From Sporosarcina sp. FSL W7-1349 (GTDB lineage: Bacteria; Bacillota; Bacilli; Bacillales_A; Planococcaceae): 64,000 bases of DNA. A program made the translations under genes and the position numbers. The DNA lies in assembly GCF_038003045.1 (NCBI RefSeq), contig NZ_JBBOOK010000001.1, forward strand, positions 2,108,001 through 2,172,000, given 5' to 3'. Within the stretch, counting starts at the first letter, position 1, and every line of letters begins with the position of its first letter. The notes below the pieces were generated by a model. The model saw nothing but the letters and a program-made list of their open reading frames with translations, ran no database searches and had not been told where the DNA came from. Shown here one piece after another: positions 18,685 through 27,713 of this stretch.

Positions 18685-20133
18685 TTAGTCCTCCTTCATG
18701 ATTTTCACGGAATCTCCATCATTCAGGAGGTTTTGACCTTTAACTACCACTTCTTCGCTTTCACTTAAATCACCAGTTACAGCAGTTGTATCGGTGCCAT
18801 ACCGAATGACTTCCACTTCTTTAAGAACCGATTTTCCATCAACGACCGTAAAGACGACCGATTCCCCTTCCTTCTGGATCACTGCGTTCGTTGGAACAAG
18901 CGTCGTATTGGACGCCAATATTTCATCCACTATGATGGTGGCGACCATTCCAGGACGAATGACGTGATTCGAGTTGTCAATTACCGCTTCCACTGTAAAC
19001 AAACCGGAGCCTGTCCCCACTGCCGAAACGTAGGAAACGGTTCCTGTAAATGCTTCTTTCATTCCGTTCACTTCTACCTCGATCGTTGTACCCGGTTTAA
19101 AAACGGACAATTGGTCTGGTAAAATATTAACACTCACTTTTACCTTATCGATCGACACAATGGATGCGAATGCTTGCTGGCCGGACGCCATGGCCCCTAC
19201 TTCACCCGACACCTGTGTAATTTCCCCGGAGGCAGTCGCAACAATTACTTTATCCGCCAATCGTTCACGAGCCGAATCGACCGCCAGCTGCGCTTGCTCT
19301 ACCGACGCCTGAGCTTGCTCTACCGCTGCTTGGGCTTGTCTAATTCCAATATCCGCATCTTGAATTGATGATTGCGCAATACTGGCTCCGATTTTAGACT
19401 GGTCTAAAGAGGCCTCTAATGATTGTAAACTGATACTGCTGTCCACTTGACTTTTATTTAACTCCACTTGTTCATAAGCATTTCTCGCATTTTGTTCACC
19501 ATTGCTGGCGTCATCGTAGTTTTGTTGAGAAATGAGCCCCTCGGTAAGTAATACTTCCATCCGCTCCAAGTTTTGTTTCGCTTGATCCCATGCAAGTTTT
19601 GCATTCTTTATTTGGAATTCAATATTATCCAAGTTATCATCCAAAGATTTACGTGCTTCTGCTAAGGATGCTTCCACTTGTCTCACAGATGCTTGTGCTT
19701 GTTCATAGCTTTTTGCCGCTTTTGACTTTCCGCTCTGCGCATTGCTTAATCCGCTTTGAGCACTCTTCAAACCGCTTTGCGCTTGTTTTAAAGCAACCTG
19801 TTGTTGCTGAACCGCGTTTCGTTCAGCTGAATCATCCAACCTAGCCAAAACATCGCCGACCTTCACAATGTCTCCCTTTTGCACCATGATCTGCTTGATT
19901 TCACCGGGAGCTTTTGGAACAACATCCACTTCTGTTTCAGGGATAATAGTACCGGTTAATCGATTGCTATCACTTAAGGAACCGTATGAGACTTCTGCGA
20001 CCTCGACCGGTATTTCTTTTGCGACGATTACTTCTTCCCCCGAGGCCTCCCCCTTACTACATCCAGCCATGATAGCCATAACAGCTACACCAGACAGAAG
20101 ACCTGCTATTTTTCTATTATTCTTCCTTTTCAT
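18685..20133 (-). CDS. RND membrane-fusion lipoprotein (HlyD-like)
   Basis: A 482-residue periplasmic-adaptor homologue anchored as a lipoprotein: signal peptide, then AGC with C25 as the lipidated cysteine. The lipoyl/barrel-sandwich halves (about 60-100 and 300-330, with PGEIKQIMVQKGDIVKVGDVL) flank a long coiled-coil hairpin rich in repeated QAQASVEQAQ and SAQSGLSNAQ units (about 110-290). The coiled coil is unusually long for a Gram-positive adaptor, which suggests a tall stalk across the wall. It pairs with the RND pump encoded 3 bases downstream. Confidence 0.9.
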   Translation of the reverse strand: MKRKNNRKIAGLLSGVAVMAIMAGCSKGEASGEEVIVAKEIPVEVAEVSYGSLSDSNRLTGTIIPETEVDVVPKAPGEIKQIMVQKGDIVKVGDVLARLDDSAERNAVQQQQVALKQAQSGLKSAQSGLSNAQSGKSKAAKSYEQAQASVRQVEASLAEARKSLDDNLDNIEFQIKNAKLAWDQAKQNLERMEVLLTEGLISQQNYDDASNGEQNARNAYEQVELNKSQVDSSISLQSLEASLDQSKIGASIAQSSIQDADIGIRQAQAAVEQAQASVEQAQLAVDSARERLADKVIVATASGEITQVSGEVGAMASGQQAFASIVSIDKVKVSVNILPDQLSVFKPGTTIEVEVNGMKEAFTGTVSYVSAVGTGSGLFTVEAVIDNSNHVIRPGMVATIIVDEILASNTTLVPTNAVIQKEGESVVFTVVDGKSVLKEVEVIRYGTDTTAVTGDLSESEEVVVKGQNLLNDGDSVKIMKED

Positions 20134-20965
20134 CTTTAACTTGAATCCCCCTTTGATAATTTGCGCGCAACTGAATAGGGGCCACTGGCTATCACTAGCA
20201 CTGGTTCCCCTCTTCTGATCACTTTTTCTCTTTCGGTGACTGGTTCGAACGGATAGTAAATCGCGCGGTCTCCAGAAATTCTACTTCTTTTATCTATGAA
20301 AAGTATGATCCTTTTTGCTAACTAAAGGACAATCCCGCTTGGGCCAATCGGCTAGCACCACACGGAAAAGCAAACCGCGCATCGTGCCATTCACGTTTTG
20401 CGTCACAAATCGCGTTTGATACCCGGTCTGCCACGTCATAGTAAATTGTTGGATGGAAATATTCGCAACTGCTTTATACCTTTATTTGCACCATCAAACC
20501 CTTCCAGATTCCACGGTACCCTACATCTTTTCTATTATAGCAACTTGCTAACTTATATTTCTATTATCCTATGACAAAATTCAAAACTACTAGACGTCGC
20601 AAACAATTTCTATGGATTTTATCTATTGAAACTCCTTCTGTTCTTCTCCTCCCAGCTATACTGCGGATTAACAATCGGATTATTCTGTGCTTCTTTCATC
20701 ATCTTATACTCGCAGTCCAAACAAAACAACAATCTTTCGTTGTAGCTACTTCTAGGGCGCGAGTCTGATAGATTGAACTAAGTGTATAAGTAGTAGATAT
20801 CATAAAATCAAAATGGACGTTAAAGAAATAACAATTTACAGATTCGCCGTTTTATAGTCTGGTATCTACGCCATTTTGTAAGCAAAAAGGATAATCGATT
20901 TTTTATCCTACTATCCAACCTCTTCTTTCAAGGAATGACAACGTGTCACAATTTGACATGGCCTC
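20134..20965 (-). other. Long leader of the efflux operon, possible 49-codon ORF
   Basis: From the predicted transcription start near 20959 to the ATG at 20133 is an unusually long leader of about 830 bases. It contains a 49-codon frame on the minus strand (ATG at 20439, TAA at 20290) with coding-like composition but no ribosome site. I recognise no riboswitch class. It could be a gene relic, a leader peptide region or untranslated spacer. Confidence 0.35.
20936..20948. promoter_or_regulatory. TetR-type palindromic operator 1 (efflux operon)
   Basis: TGACAACGTGTCA has TGACA/TGTCA arms. It lies just downstream of the predicted start of the efflux transcript, in roadblock position. Confidence 0.6.
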
Positions 20966-20994
20966 ATCATAAGTGACGCATTGTCATATGTCAA
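20966..20994 (-). promoter_or_regulatory. Promoter of the RND efflux operon with operator 2 in its spacer
   Basis: Reading the minus strand, TTGACA (20989-20994) and TATGAT (20966-20971) are separated by exactly 17 bases. The palindrome-like TGACGCATTGTCA (20974-20986) fills the spacer, so a bound repressor would exclude RNA polymerase. Confidence 0.75.
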
Positions 20995-21120
20995 TCCATA
21001 ATAGGCAGTGTGGCATAAATCTTTCAAGTTAATAGACTAGTTCCATTTCCATTCATGTACTAAAGTTCTTTTTATCCTAATTAAACCCGGTCGATGCAGG
21101 ACGCTCTGTCACAGCCTATG

Positions 21121-21179
21121 TTGACTTGTCCCCACTTATTATCTATGATTGGGCTACACTCATTTATGACAAGTTGTCA
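21121..21179 (+). promoter_or_regulatory. Promoter of tetR with operator 3
   Basis: TTGACT (21121-21126) and TATGAT (21144-21149) are 17 bases apart. The perfect 13-base palindrome TGACAAGTTGTCA (21167-21179) follows about ten bases after the likely start site. The motif matches the two operators at the divergent efflux promoter, implying autoregulation. Confidence 0.75.
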
Positions 21180-21204
21180 CTTGTGAATAGCTAGGAGGAT
21201 ACAC

Positions 21205-21819
21205 ATGCCTAAGCAAACTTTTTTTAATTTACCTATAGATAAGCAAGAAATGTTAATCGATGCTGCGATGACAGAGTTTTCCAGAGCTCCCTTACACGAA
21301 GCCACCATTTCCAACATTGTCAAACATGCGGGCATCGCCCGGGGAAGTTTCTATCAGTACTTTGAAGATAAAGAAGATCTATTCTTCTATCTTTTGGAAA
21401 AGTACACCGAACAAAACGAGGCGAAGTACATTTCCCTTTTACAAGAAAATGACGGAGATTTATTTGAGGCAACGATTCAGATATATAAGTTCATGTTGCA
21501 AGCCTTTCAAAACCAAGAGCATCGGGTATTTATAGAAAATGCTTTCTTGAACATGAATCATAAAATAGTGAAATCCATGACTAATAATGAGGACTTAGAA
21601 AAATTTATAAATCGACGGCCCGAAATGATACGCTATATTGACCAAAAGAAACTGAACATTACAGAGGAACGGGAATTATTTCATGTTCTTAAAATAATCG
21701 ATTCTGTCACGATACAAAATCTTATCCAAAATTTCGCATTGGAATTAACCTTCGAAGAATCCTTACAAAACCATAAAACTGAAATTAATTTGCTTAAAAA
21801 AGGATTGGCTAGGAATTGA
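21205..21819 (+). CDS. TetR repressor, divergent from the RND efflux operon
   Basis: A 204-residue TetR/AcrR regulator with the N-terminal helix-turn-helix in about residues 28-60 (ISNIVKHAGIARGSFYQYF). The C-terminal ligand domain is variable, as usual. ATG follows GGAGG. The layout parallels Bacillus yerO next to yerP/swrC. Three TGACA-TGTCA-type palindromes lie in the two divergent promoters, so it probably represses both itself and the efflux operon until a toxic amphiphile binds. Confidence 0.88.
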   Translation: MPKQTFFNLPIDKQEMLIDAAMTEFSRAPLHEATISNIVKHAGIARGSFYQYFEDKEDLFFYLLEKYTEQNEAKYISLLQENDGDLFEATIQIYKFMLQAFQNQEHRVFIENAFLNMNHKIVKSMTNNEDLEKFINRRPEMIRYIDQKKLNITEERELFHVLKIIDSVTIQNLIQNFALELTFEESLQNHKTEINLLKKGLARN

Positions 21820-21828
21820 CCAGTTCAT

Positions 21829-21868
21829 GAAAAAATCCCTTAGGCTCCTTGCCTGAAGGGATTTTTCT
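21829..21868 (+). terminator. Intrinsic terminator of tetR
   Basis: AAAAATCCCTT pairs with AAGGGATTTTT around a 13-base loop and is followed by CTTG. It lies right after the stop and may also work in reverse for the convergent TetR gene. Confidence 0.8.
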
Positions 21869-21904
21869 TGTTTCTAGGTAATTGTTCGGGTGCAGCACCT
21901 AACG

Positions 21905-22486
21905 CTAGTTACATAACGTCCCCATCAAACCCGAGAATACCGTCTGGCTTAATAGCTGCGCGATCTCCTCTTCTCCCAACTGACGATCGTGAGTTTTATT
22001 CCAGTCGATGACTAGTGCCATGTAAGATTTGTAGAGCAAGAACGCGACCAATTTGCTGTCGCAAGGCTTAAGCTCCCCACTAACAATGCCGCGTTCAATT
22101 TTGCTTTGGATGAATCGGAGGATCTCTTTCTCCACCGATTGCAGCATCTCGCTGACGGCGAGTGTGCGAAGCTCGTTTTCTTCTTCAATCAGTTTTATAT
22201 ACAATTTATGAGTCTCCCGGAATTTGAGTAGTTCCATAATCCGGGCGTGAGCCTTTTCTTCAAAGGAGGCGCCCTCCACGGCGCATTGGTCGGAGGCGTG
22301 TTTCATCTCTTCTACCATCTGCCATACAATGGTTTGGAACAGTTCTTCCTTATTAGAAAAGAATGTGTAGATCGTCCCTTTCCCGACGTTCGCGATCTTA
22401 GCGATTTGGTCCATTGTTGTCGCTTTGTAGCCGAACAGGGAAAACGATTTTTCGGCGGCTTGTACAATTTCATCTTTCCGGTCCAT
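21905..22486 (-). CDS. TetR regulator downstream of the YhgE/Pip gene
   Basis: A 193-residue TetR regulator with HTH TTMDQIAKIANVGKGTIYTF (about residues 24-43). It follows the YhgE/Pip gene by 68 bases on the same strand, so it is probably co-transcribed. In Bacillus a TetR gene (yhgD) also accompanies yhgE, which supports a regulatory pairing; here the order is reversed. Confidence 0.88.
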   Translation of the reverse strand: MDRKDEIVQAAEKSFSLFGYKATTMDQIAKIANVGKGTIYTFFSNKEELFQTIVWQMVEEMKHASDQCAVEGASFEEKAHARIMELLKFRETHKLYIKLIEEENELRTLAVSEMLQSVEKEILRFIQSKIERGIVSGELKPCDSKLVAFLLYKSYMALVIDWNKTHDRQLGEEEIAQLLSQTVFSGLMGTLCN

Positions 22487-22554
22487 CCACTCACCTCCAT
22501 CTTTAGTTAACTAGAAACGATCAGGCTCGCACAGAAAGCAGGTATCCTCCACAC

Positions 22555-25500
22555 TCAAATCACAATCTTGCTTTCCTTCGCCTTCTCCATGAATTTGTCA
22601 CTCGACTTATTGAAGAACTTCTTCAAGCCGACTCCCGCGATAAGGGCGAGCAGGAAATAGATAAACAAGTAGAGAATTTGCTTCCAAGCGATTTCCCAAA
22701 TGATGCCGCCGATTGCTTCCCTTAATAGGGTGATGGCGTGCGTGAACGGGAGAAACGCATGGATACTTTGGAAGAACGGCGGCGCCATCTGGATCGGGAA
22801 GGTCCCGCCCGATCCTCCGAGCTGCATGACCATGAGAATGATAGCCAGCACTTTCCCTGTATTTCCGAATACGGAGACAAGTGTATAAACAATGGAGACG
22901 AAAACAGCGCTGATCAATACGCCAAACAGGACATATGGCAGCTTGTTGACGACATACGTATGCATGATGAATAAGTTGCCGACCGTCACGATTAAGGCTT
23001 GCACCATACCGAGACCCATGAACGTGATCAGACGGCCCGCGTATGTTTCATAGCTCTTGTACAACCTCTTCTCATCGATATCCACTTTGAGCGTGGAGAC
23101 GAGCAATAGCGCCCCGACCCATAAGGAAAGCGTCGTATAGAACGGGTTCATGGCGGATCCGTAGTTCGGAATCGGGTACAAGGCGTGTTCATCCAACACG
23201 ACAGGGGATGCTAGGAAATCGCTGACGCCCGTCGGATCCGTGTTGAGCACATGGAGCAGCTTGTCGAGATCCCCGTCCTCTTCCAATCTCCGTATTTTTT
23301 CGGCCAGTGTATTGACCGTTTCATTCGCTTCTGGGAAAATTTCATTCGCCATTGCGAGTTTTTCTTTCCCTTCGTCCACCCCTTTCGCCACCTTTTGAAG
23401 GGCATCCTGCACTTTCGGGATTTTGGCGTTCACATCGTCCAACACGTCCGATACGTCATACAAGGCCGTCGTGGCGTCCCGCATGACCGTTTTATACTGG
23501 CGGGCAAAGTCGCCACTTACAAAAGTAATCATATCTTCGAGGGACCGATCCATCCTTTCCGCCAGGTGGTCGATGTCGTTCAGCCGCTTTTTGCCGTTCA
23601 CTTTCGCCTCTTCTATGCGGCCAATGACATCGTCGATTGAGGCGTTCGCTTTTTGTAAGTCTGCCTGCAAGACTTTAATCCGCTCCACCTGGTCGGAAAT
23701 CGTGTCCGAGTCGACAAACTTCTGGATATCCCGTAGCCCCCCTTGGATGGAATCAACCGTACTCAAACCACGGTCGACCCGGTCCACAACTTTTTCCAAG
23801 GCACCGATTGACCTAACAGGATTTTGGGCGGAATCCAACAAGGACTCCAGCTTGCCGTCCACATTCGCTTTTGACTGTTGCAGCTCCTCGTATTTCTGGC
23901 GCATATCCTTGTCAATATCTTCTAGTCGTTTCGCTGCTTGATCCAGAGCGAGCTTGCCGTCCATGCCGAACTTCTTCTTCAGTTCCTCGATTTTGGAATG
24001 GGACGATTCGAGTTGCAGTTGTAAATCATCCAGCAAATTTAAGCTCGGATTCTCTCCATTTTCAATCGCCTTTTGAATGGTAGTTAAGATTTCGTTCGTT
24101 TTCTCCAAAGAACTTTGCAGCGATTTGATCTTCTCTTCCATGCTGGCAAGACGGTCGCTGCTCGTAACTTTCCCGGCAACTTCCAACAGCTTGACAATCG
24201 TTTCCACTCTGTTCAGGCTGTCATTCACCTGCCCCGCCATGCGGTCGATTTCTTCCTTCTTGGAACTCCAATCGATGGAATCCCGTTTATCGTTTAGACG
24301 CTTCACGGCTTCCAACGCGGTTCCATTCACTTTGCTAACTTGATCCAACCGACCAGCCATCCCAGTTGAGAGGTCCGTCAGTTGCTCAATCAGCTTCCCG
24401 ACTTGCGGACGGACGACGGTTTCATAATTCTTCTGTAGTTGCCCCGCATTTTCCGACAATCTATCGGAAAGCTCTTGCGACTGTTGGACAAGCTCCACAG
24501 CGGGATGCTCTCCCCGTTCCAAATCCCGGATCATCGATTGCAGATTCGATTTCAGTTGCTGGAGGTCCGCCACGTTTTCATCCAGCGACTTTTGCACCCC
24601 GTCAATCTTAGTCGAGTCTTTCAAGTTTTTATCTTGTTTTTTTAGGAAGTCATATATTGTCTGCAGACGGTCGGATGTATCATCGAGCTTCGCTTGCTTG
24701 TCTTCCAGTGAAGAAATGAGCCGATCCAGGTCCGCTCCTTTCCCCGCCGCCTCGCTCGTAAACTGCGGAATTTTCCGGAATACTGTCTGGGCCTCCCGCA
24801 AATTTTCCTCGATTCCCGCGACCGCCCTATCTGCTGCCTGCTCGCTCTCCTTCAACCGATCAAGCAATTGCCCGTTGAGTTTTTTAGCCTTCGAATGGAC
24901 GACATCCGCTTCATCGAGCGTGTCCCCCACTCTGTCGATTGATTTCTCTGCAAGATCCAAACCTTGATCGGCGAGTTGCAGCTGCGCATAAATCTCCGGC
25001 ATACCTGCCTCCAACTGATAAATCGTATCCCGGAGCTTATCGATATTGCCCATGTTATTTTCCAGTTCGAGCCCAAGCGAATTGAATATTTCCAAAACGG
25101 TCTTGTTCGTCTCTTCCACAAAGGAGCTTTGGATGTTTTCCATGACCGCGGAAGCACCCGACTTCGCCACTTTCGGAGAAATGGCATTGATTTTTTCATT
25201 GATATAGTATTCTAGTTGGGGCTTCGTGATTTCATCCGTCGTTACGCTACTCAATTTTTCCGAAAAATCTTCCGGAATAATGATAGCGGCATAATAATCT
25301 CCATGCCGGACCCCTTTGATCGCATCCTCTTTCGGAACGAACTGCCATCCTAAATTATCATTCTTTGTCAACGAGACAATCACTTCATCACCGACGTTGA
25401 ATTTCTGCCCTTGCACTTCCGTCCCCTGGTCCTCGCTTACAACCGCGACATTGACGCCTTTCGTGTTGGAATAAGGGTCCCAGGAAGCGAGAATATTCAG

Positions 25501-25611
25501 CCACGCGTACAGCGAGGGCAAAAAAGCGACCGCAGCGATGACAATCAATGCGGCCTTGTTCCTTGAGATATTCCGAAAATCAATTTTCACGATGTTGAAA
25601 ATGTTTTTCAT
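22555..25611 (-). CDS. YhgE/Pip (phage infection protein) family membrane protein
   Basis: A 1018-residue protein from ATG at 25611, chosen because GAGG lies 9 bases upstream; an earlier TTG at 25635 has no site. One N-terminal helix is followed by the YhgE domain (LASWDPYSNTKGVNVAVVSE). A very long extracellular coiled-coil region (about 180-780) comes next, then five or six C-terminal membrane helices with the ABC2-like GGSGGTFPIQMAP segment. The family includes the lactococcal phage c2 receptor Pip and parts of ESX/type VII-like or heme/antimicrobial export systems. The exact role here is not known. Confidence 0.88.
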   Translation of the reverse strand: MKNIFNIVKIDFRNISRNKAALIVIAAVAFLPSLYAWLNILASWDPYSNTKGVNVAVVSEDQGTEVQGQKFNVGDEVIVSLTKNDNLGWQFVPKEDAIKGVRHGDYYAAIIIPEDFSEKLSSVTTDEITKPQLEYYINEKINAISPKVAKSGASAVMENIQSSFVEETNKTVLEIFNSLGLELENNMGNIDKLRDTIYQLEAGMPEIYAQLQLADQGLDLAEKSIDRVGDTLDEADVVHSKAKKLNGQLLDRLKESEQAADRAVAGIEENLREAQTVFRKIPQFTSEAAGKGADLDRLISSLEDKQAKLDDTSDRLQTIYDFLKKQDKNLKDSTKIDGVQKSLDENVADLQQLKSNLQSMIRDLERGEHPAVELVQQSQELSDRLSENAGQLQKNYETVVRPQVGKLIEQLTDLSTGMAGRLDQVSKVNGTALEAVKRLNDKRDSIDWSSKKEEIDRMAGQVNDSLNRVETIVKLLEVAGKVTSSDRLASMEEKIKSLQSSLEKTNEILTTIQKAIENGENPSLNLLDDLQLQLESSHSKIEELKKKFGMDGKLALDQAAKRLEDIDKDMRQKYEELQQSKANVDGKLESLLDSAQNPVRSIGALEKVVDRVDRGLSTVDSIQGGLRDIQKFVDSDTISDQVERIKVLQADLQKANASIDDVIGRIEEAKVNGKKRLNDIDHLAERMDRSLEDMITFVSGDFARQYKTVMRDATTALYDVSDVLDDVNAKIPKVQDALQKVAKGVDEGKEKLAMANEIFPEANETVNTLAEKIRRLEEDGDLDKLLHVLNTDPTGVSDFLASPVVLDEHALYPIPNYGSAMNPFYTTLSLWVGALLLVSTLKVDIDEKRLYKSYETYAGRLITFMGLGMVQALIVTVGNLFIMHTYVVNKLPYVLFGVLISAVFVSIVYTLVSVFGNTGKVLAIILMVMQLGGSGGTFPIQMAPPFFQSIHAFLPFTHAITLLREAIGGIIWEIAWKQILYLFIYFLLALIAGVGLKKFFNKSSDKFMEKAKESKIVI

Positions 25612-25635
25612 CTTAATAAACCTCACTTTAGGCAA

Positions 25636-26027
25636 TCCCTAATCATGATTTAAAATTATATTAGTATATTACTCTATCATAAAGAAGTTTATTATAGTTG
25701 TAAACTAAAAAGTGAACGAAAAACTAAATTGGTCATTTAGACAGATTTGAAAGGATTTCATTTAAAAAGTATGTTTCTATAGGAATGGAAAATGGGTGTG
25801 AACGCCGGTGCGGTTACTGGTGTTTTTCGAGAGCAACCGAAAGAGAAGTGAGTCAGTTCTGTGGCGAAATTTACCGACCAGACGCCACTGTCACGAAGAA
25901 ATTCAGGACAGTGGCGCTTGTAAAACTAGTGGATGGAGAGTTCCTCGTCCATCAGCTCATTTCAACGAAGGAAATTTGAATAGGTGCCTGCGCGACAAAC
26001 AATCCTGTTTGCTGCACAGGCGCCTTT
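25636..26027. other. Intergenic region with three strong hairpins
   Basis: No gene is supported. Three inverted repeats stand out: 25880-25918 (CGCCACTGTC with GACAGTGGCG), 25933-25954 (GATGGA with TCCATC), and 25983-26026 (GGTGCCTGCGC with GCACAGGCGCC followed by TTTTT on the plus strand). The last could act as a terminator or mark the end of the nuclease gene module. I do not recognise a known riboswitch. Confidence 0.55.
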
Positions 26028-26924
26028 TTACGATCTCGCCTCCGTCGCGCCTCCCCAAAGGTTGCGGCCGCCGGTGTGTCCCGTCAAGCTATGCTGTTCT
26101 TCGTCAACGAGCTGCATGCGCCCGGGTTCCTCATGGTGATGCCAGTCGTAGCCTTCAGGCGTGATCGTGGACCGTAGATTTTCGATATCCTGTTCATCCA
26201 ATCCGAGTTGATCGGCAAGCGCCGGATCGTTTTGGATGGCTTCGTACAATTGCATATTGGCGATCCCGATATGGACGCTATCAGACATCAAATACGTATC
26301 TTCCGGCAGCTCTACGTCGAAGGCGGAATCGAAGACAGGAAACACACCGGTATAGACACCGTTATCCGCTGTTTCATACGTCGATTTTTCAAATGCTACG
26401 CCAGTCGTCTCATGTGTCATACCTTCCAAACTGGTATTTCGTGTGTCGAGTTCCATCGCTTCGGCCGGACTCGCATTCAGCAGATCGAACACGCCGACGC
26501 CGACCGTCGCGACCGCAGCCACTTTGCCGACATTTTTCATACCCGCGACAAATTGCTCCTTATCTTTGGATGCCGCCCCTTTTGCCGCTTGTCCGATACT
26601 CTTGCCCGTGTACACCAAGCCGCCAGCGAAACCTTTGCCCGTCTGAATTGAAGCATCTTTCACATCGGACCAGCCTTCCGCTTTCTTCGAGTCATCCTTC
26701 TTGATCAGCCCGTAAGCTCCGGTCGCCGCTCCGTCTACGAACTGAGCCGTATTGGCGATGACAGCTTGCGAGGACACCACGACGGTATGCCCCACTTCTT
26801 TGATGTACTCCCCCGTTTGAGGGAATTTCTTACTGACGAGCGCACCCGTTGCGTTAACCCCTGTTTTGACGAGTCCACCGCCAAGTGCGTTCACGCCTTT
26901 TCCGATTTTGCTAAAGAGCTTCAT
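26028..26924 (-). CDS. WHH-type HNH/endonuclease VII toxin-like protein
   Basis: A 298-residue protein. The first 150 residues are Gly/Ala/Val-rich with amphipathic and hydrophobic stretches (KGVNALGGGLVKTGVNATGA, VGKVAAVATVGVGVFDLL) and no classical signal peptide. The C-terminal 50 residues carry the WHH signature GYDWHHHEEPGRMQLV followed by EEQHSLTGHTGG, the catalytic motif of WHH nucleases of the HNH/endonuclease VII fold found in polymorphic toxins. I see no typical immunity gene (for example SUKH) on either side. It may be a toxin, or a self-tolerated enzyme with a membrane-interacting N-terminus. Related hairpins flank the gene on both sides. Confidence 0.75.
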   Translation of the reverse strand: MKLFSKIGKGVNALGGGLVKTGVNATGALVSKKFPQTGEYIKEVGHTVVVSSQAVIANTAQFVDGAATGAYGLIKKDDSKKAEGWSDVKDASIQTGKGFAGGLVYTGKSIGQAAKGAASKDKEQFVAGMKNVGKVAAVATVGVGVFDLLNASPAEAMELDTRNTSLEGMTHETTGVAFEKSTYETADNGVYTGVFPVFDSAFDVELPEDTYLMSDSVHIGIANMQLYEAIQNDPALADQLGLDEQDIENLRSTITPEGYDWHHHEEPGRMQLVDEEQHSLTGHTGGRNLWGGATEARS

Positions 26925-26938
26925 TCAATTACCCCTTT

Positions 26939-26977
26939 TTGGGTGCCTGCGATAACAAATATGAATACTGCATAGGC
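26939..26977. repeat. Hairpin upstream of the nuclease gene, related to the downstream hairpin
   Basis: GGTGCCTGCG opens and ATAGGCACT closes a hairpin. Its left arm matches the start of the hairpin at 25983-26026, so related inverted repeats bracket the nuclease gene. Confidence 0.55.
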
Positions 26978-27257
26978 ACTATACCCCTTGAAATTTTTAG
27001 TTATTTCGAATTACAGTTTAGTATATATGACGTAAAATATTCAAGTCACAATCGCCTAGAGAGTGTGCGCCGAGGGGATTTAACTTGTGGTTTTATGAAC
27101 AGCCCCCACCACAACAACACATCAGGAAGTTTCACTCATTAGAGAAAAGTGCTGCCTAGCTCAAAAAAGCATTCGGTGTGATGTCACATCGAATGCTTCA
27201 GAGTAATTACCCTATGTTATTCAAAATACAGCCAATTTAAGGAACGCAACTTTAGAT

Positions 27258-27704
27258 TCAAATAAGATGTTGGATTTTTATTTCTTCTTCAGCATTTGAT
27301 TGAACATACTCTGCAAGTAGACGTCTGTGACAATAATCTGGCTTTTCCTCACTACATAAAAAACAAACTCTTTCTCCAACCATTAAGCTCTTGGCAAGCG
27401 AAAGAATATCTCTTTTCTCAAGAAGATTACTGTATGCAACTTCATATTCTTTCCATGTCATTTCCTTATTTTTATATCCCTTTAGTATATCTTGTGTCGG
27501 TGCCATTAACGGTTCATGAACATAATGAATCCCGACTAGTTCCAAGATGTATGCAAGATCATCTTTTTTTGAAAAACCAGCTAGTTGGGATGTATTATTT
27601 AATCTTGTATCGACAAGTTTTGTTACACTCGCATCTTGAAGTAGGTTAACAAATTTCTTCAAGGATTTTTTTGAAAAGCCAATTGTACATATTATATTTG
27701 ACAT
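27258..27704 (-). CDS. DUF488 family protein (first copy)
   Basis: A 148-residue DUF488 protein with the N-terminal IICTIGFSKKSLKKFV strand/helix start and the C-terminal signature FLCSEEKPDYCHRRLLAEYV (Cys plus CHR). DUF488 proteins are small and cytoplasmic with no settled biochemical role. It is last in a three-gene operon, 9 bases after the second DUF488 gene, with an AGGAG ribosome site. The two copies differ in length and inserts, so they probably form a heteromer or act on two ligands. Confidence 0.82.
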   Translation of the reverse strand: MSNIICTIGFSKKSLKKFVNLLQDASVTKLVDTRLNNTSQLAGFSKKDDLAYILELVGIHYVHEPLMAPTQDILKGYKNKEMTWKEYEVAYSNLLEKRDILSLAKSLMVGERVCFLCSEEKPDYCHRRLLAEYVQSNAEEEIKIQHLI

Positions 27705-27713
27705 ATCATTCTC

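Noticed and set aside
23423..23941. Open frames on + opposite the YhgE/Pip coiled-coil region
   Set aside because: They are shadows of the coiled-coil coding sequence; no start signals or motifs.
25785..25979. 64-codon + frame downstream of YhgE/Pip as an immunity gene for the WHH nuclease
   Set aside because: It covers the hairpins, has no ribosome site, and shows no resemblance to known immunity proteins.
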